Origin: Streptomyces sp. B21-083
GTDB lineage: Bacteria > Actinomycetota > Actinomycetes > Streptomycetales > Streptomycetaceae
Reading direction: 5' to 3'
Length of the DNA stretch: 64,000 nucleotides
Assembly (NCBI RefSeq): GCF_036898825.1
Contig: NZ_JARUND010000001.1
Coordinates: 2,294,001 to 2,358,000 of the forward strand
Shown here: in pieces, positions 62,938-64,000 of the stretch
Layout: every line of letters starts with the position of its first letter
Numbering within the stretch: position 1 is the first letter of the stretch
Made by a program: the position numbers and the translations under genes
Notes under the pieces: model-generated
Told to the model about the DNA's origin: nothing
Seen by the model: the letters and a program-made list of their open reading frames with translations, nothing else
Databases searched by the model: none

Positions 62938-63375
62938 ATGACGGCTCCGGCCACCGCGCCAGATCCCGGCACGGCCAGCACCTCCCTCCCGGGCGCCCTC
63001 TCTCAGCTCATCCAGGAAGCCATCGACAGAGGCGACAGCTACGGCAAGATGGCCGCCCGCGCCATCGACCCGGCGACCGGCACGACCGTCTCCAAGGCGT
63101 ACCTGAACGACATCGTCATCAAGCCGCCCACCAACTCACCCTCCCCCGAGAGGCTCGGTGCGATCGCTGCGGCCCTCGGTAAGCCGCTACAGCGCGTCAA
63201 GGAAGCGGCGGCGAAGCAGTGGCTGCTGTACGAGGCGAAGGAGCTGGCCGGCTACAACGAGGAGGTCCGGATCATCGTCGGCCACCTCGCGGGGAAGTCA
63301 CAGGGCGAGGCCAGGCGCTGGCGGCTGATGATGGAGGCCGACGATCGGGCTCAGCGCGAAGACGACGACGGGTAG
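62938..63375 (+). CDS. Phage repressor-like XRE protein
   Basis: A 145-residue protein from ATG 62938, with GAGGAAGAGG upstream. GALSQLIQEAIDRGDSYGKM, TVSKAYLNDIVIKPPTNSPS and PERLGAIAAALGKPLQRVKE form an XRE-like helix-turn-helix with the usual fifth helix. The C-terminal 55 residues are helical and charged and may be for dimerisation; there is no peptidase domain. Opposite to the Cro-like gene and flanked by three operator-like words, it is probably the lysogeny repressor. Confidence 0.8.
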   Translation: MTAPATAPDPGTASTSLPGALSQLIQEAIDRGDSYGKMAARAIDPATGTTVSKAYLNDIVIKPPTNSPSPERLGAIAAALGKPLQRVKEAAAKQWLLYEAKELAGYNEEVRIIVGHLAGKSQGEARRWRLMMEADDRAQREDDDG

Positions 63376-63416
63376 TTGGCCGGCCCGGCATCACGCCGGG
63401 GCGGCATCCGATCGAT

Positions 63417-63469
63417 ATTGTCCGTAAGTAGACTTTTCATCAACTGATTGTCGGCGACTCACAGTAGAC
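63417..63469 (+). promoter_or_regulatory. Repeated ATTGTC...AGTAGAC elements ahead of the last gene
   Basis: ATTGTC and AGTAGAC occur at 63417/63427 and again at 63447/63463, each followed by a T/C-rich stretch. TAGAC is also half of the operator core. A regulated promoter for the 147-residue gene is likely, though -35/-10 spacing is not standard. Confidence 0.4.
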
Positions 63470-63539
63470 GTACCCTTCACCAACCGTGCGATTCTGGCCG
63501 ATCTGGCCCACACTGCACCGTTGCTCCTGGGGAGGGCAC

Positions 63540-63983
63540 ATGCTGGATGTCGCCTACGAAGCCGTCGAAGACCTGGCGCCGGGCCGCCTGGCCCAGATCG
63601 ACGAAGAGCGCGGGCGGATAAGGATTCGACTCGACAGGAACGCGCCACTCGAAGACGTGGTTGGCCGACTCAACATCGAGGTCGACGACCTGATGAGATC
63701 GGCTAGGTGGTTCCAGCTGTGGAAGGACGACATCGTCTCCTGCAACTCTCCCGGCCGGCCGCTCCGGGTCGAATACCTTCTGGAGTGCAAGGAGGAAGAC
63801 GGTGCGTACGTCGAGGAGCGCAAGGGGCTCCTCAGCGTCTTCATCGACCCTTCGCTGAGCGTCGACGAGTTCGCGGCGGTCATGAACCCCGTCACCGAGG
63901 AGCATCTCGCGGGCGGGCAGTGGTTCCAGCTGTACGGCGGAGAGATCATCGACAACTCTCCGGAGCCCGCCAGGCGGGCGTGA
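63540..63983 (+). CDS. Hypothetical protein downstream of the repressor
   Basis: A 147-residue protein from ATG 63540 with GGAGGG upstream. DVAYEAVEDLAPGRLAQIDE, then RIRIRLDRNAPLEDVVGRLN and two RWFQLW/QWFQLYGGEI-like segments near residues 50 and 135. It occupies the place where ImmA/IrrE peptidases often sit after a repressor, but no HExxH motif is present. Possible immunity or lysogenic accessory protein; function unknown. Confidence 0.65.
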   Translation: MLDVAYEAVEDLAPGRLAQIDEERGRIRIRLDRNAPLEDVVGRLNIEVDDLMRSARWFQLWKDDIVSCNSPGRPLRVEYLLECKEEDGAYVEERKGLLSVFIDPSLSVDEFAAVMNPVTEEHLAGGQWFQLYGGEIIDNSPEPARRA

Positions 63984-64000
63984 ACTAGGGGGGCGGCAGT

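Noticed and set aside
63540..63983. ImmA/IrrE-type metallopeptidase next to the repressor
   Set aside because: Position fits, but the zinc motif HExxH is absent from the protein.
1..64000. tRNA genes and attachment sites
   Set aside because: No cloverleaf-like stretch with a TTCGANNC arm was recognised by eye, and no duplicated att-like core was seen. A covariance-model search would be needed to exclude them.

Overview
The window reads as one block of a temperate actinophage, a prophage or a phage/plasmid hybrid from a Streptomyces-like host. Base composition is very GC-rich, most start codons sit in ATGA, GTGA or TGATG overlaps, and there are WhiB proteins, DUF6221-like proteins and Spd-like plasmid-transfer membrane proteins. 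Almost all genes are on the minus strand and are transcribed from right to left. No integrase, tape measure or lysin is visible; they would lie outside the window. No tRNA, rRNA, CRISPR array or insertion sequence was found.

Layout from right to left. 64.0-61.1 kb is the lysogeny switch: an XRE-type repressor on the plus strand, a divergent Cro-like protein, an excisionase-like protein and a BRO/KilAC-type antirepressor, with three copies of a 14-bp operator-like word. 61.1-53.2 kb is an early operon of small proteins, several winged-helix proteins, a RecE-like exonuclease with a possible annealing partner, and a DnaQ-like exonuclease. 53.2-49.6 kb holds small membrane proteins and three regulators built from WhiB, helix-turn-helix and degenerate HNH modules. 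49.5-47.3 kb is a T4-like RNA repair pair (RNA ligase and polynucleotide kinase/phosphatase). 47.3-43.2 kb carries an amber-interrupted gene, a DNA methyltransferase, a HicA-like toxin, a Phd-like antitoxin (plus strand), a GIY-YIG nuclease, a replication-initiator-like protein and a DnaC-like helicase loader. 43.2-35.7 kb holds a PD-(D/E)XK nuclease, zinc-ribbon proteins, a MazG-like pyrophosphohydrolase, a HAD phosphatase, a second methyltransferase and a LuxR-type regulator.

A plus-strand island at 32.6-35.2 kb encodes an HTH regulator behind a perfect 16-bp palindrome, a second initiator-like protein and small accessory proteins. 32.5-26.5 kb is a minus-strand run of an HNH endonuclease and many small genes leading into Spd-like membrane proteins. 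A second plus-strand island lies at 25.0-26.5 kb. From 24.9 kb leftwards come two ParB-like proteins, cysteine-rich proteins, a lipoprotein, a collagen-like fibre protein and a sugar cassette (two glycosyltransferases, a nucleotide-sugar dehydrogenase, two methyltransferases). Next are an HNH protein, a prim-pol-like protein and the morphogenesis operon: small and large terminase, portal, MuF-like protein, scaffold, major capsid protein, a GT4 glycosyltransferase, connector, and a partial head-closure gene at the left edge.

Three points stand out. First, the sugar cassette plus a glycosyltransferase lodged between the capsid and connector genes suggests glycosylation of the virion. Second, WhiB iron-sulfur domains are combined with degenerate HNH-like domains in adjacent genes. 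Third, three genes are each broken by a single in-frame stop (TAA, TGA and TAG), which suggests a decaying prophage, recent mutation or sequence error. Assignments come from reading motifs by eye; no database search was possible.
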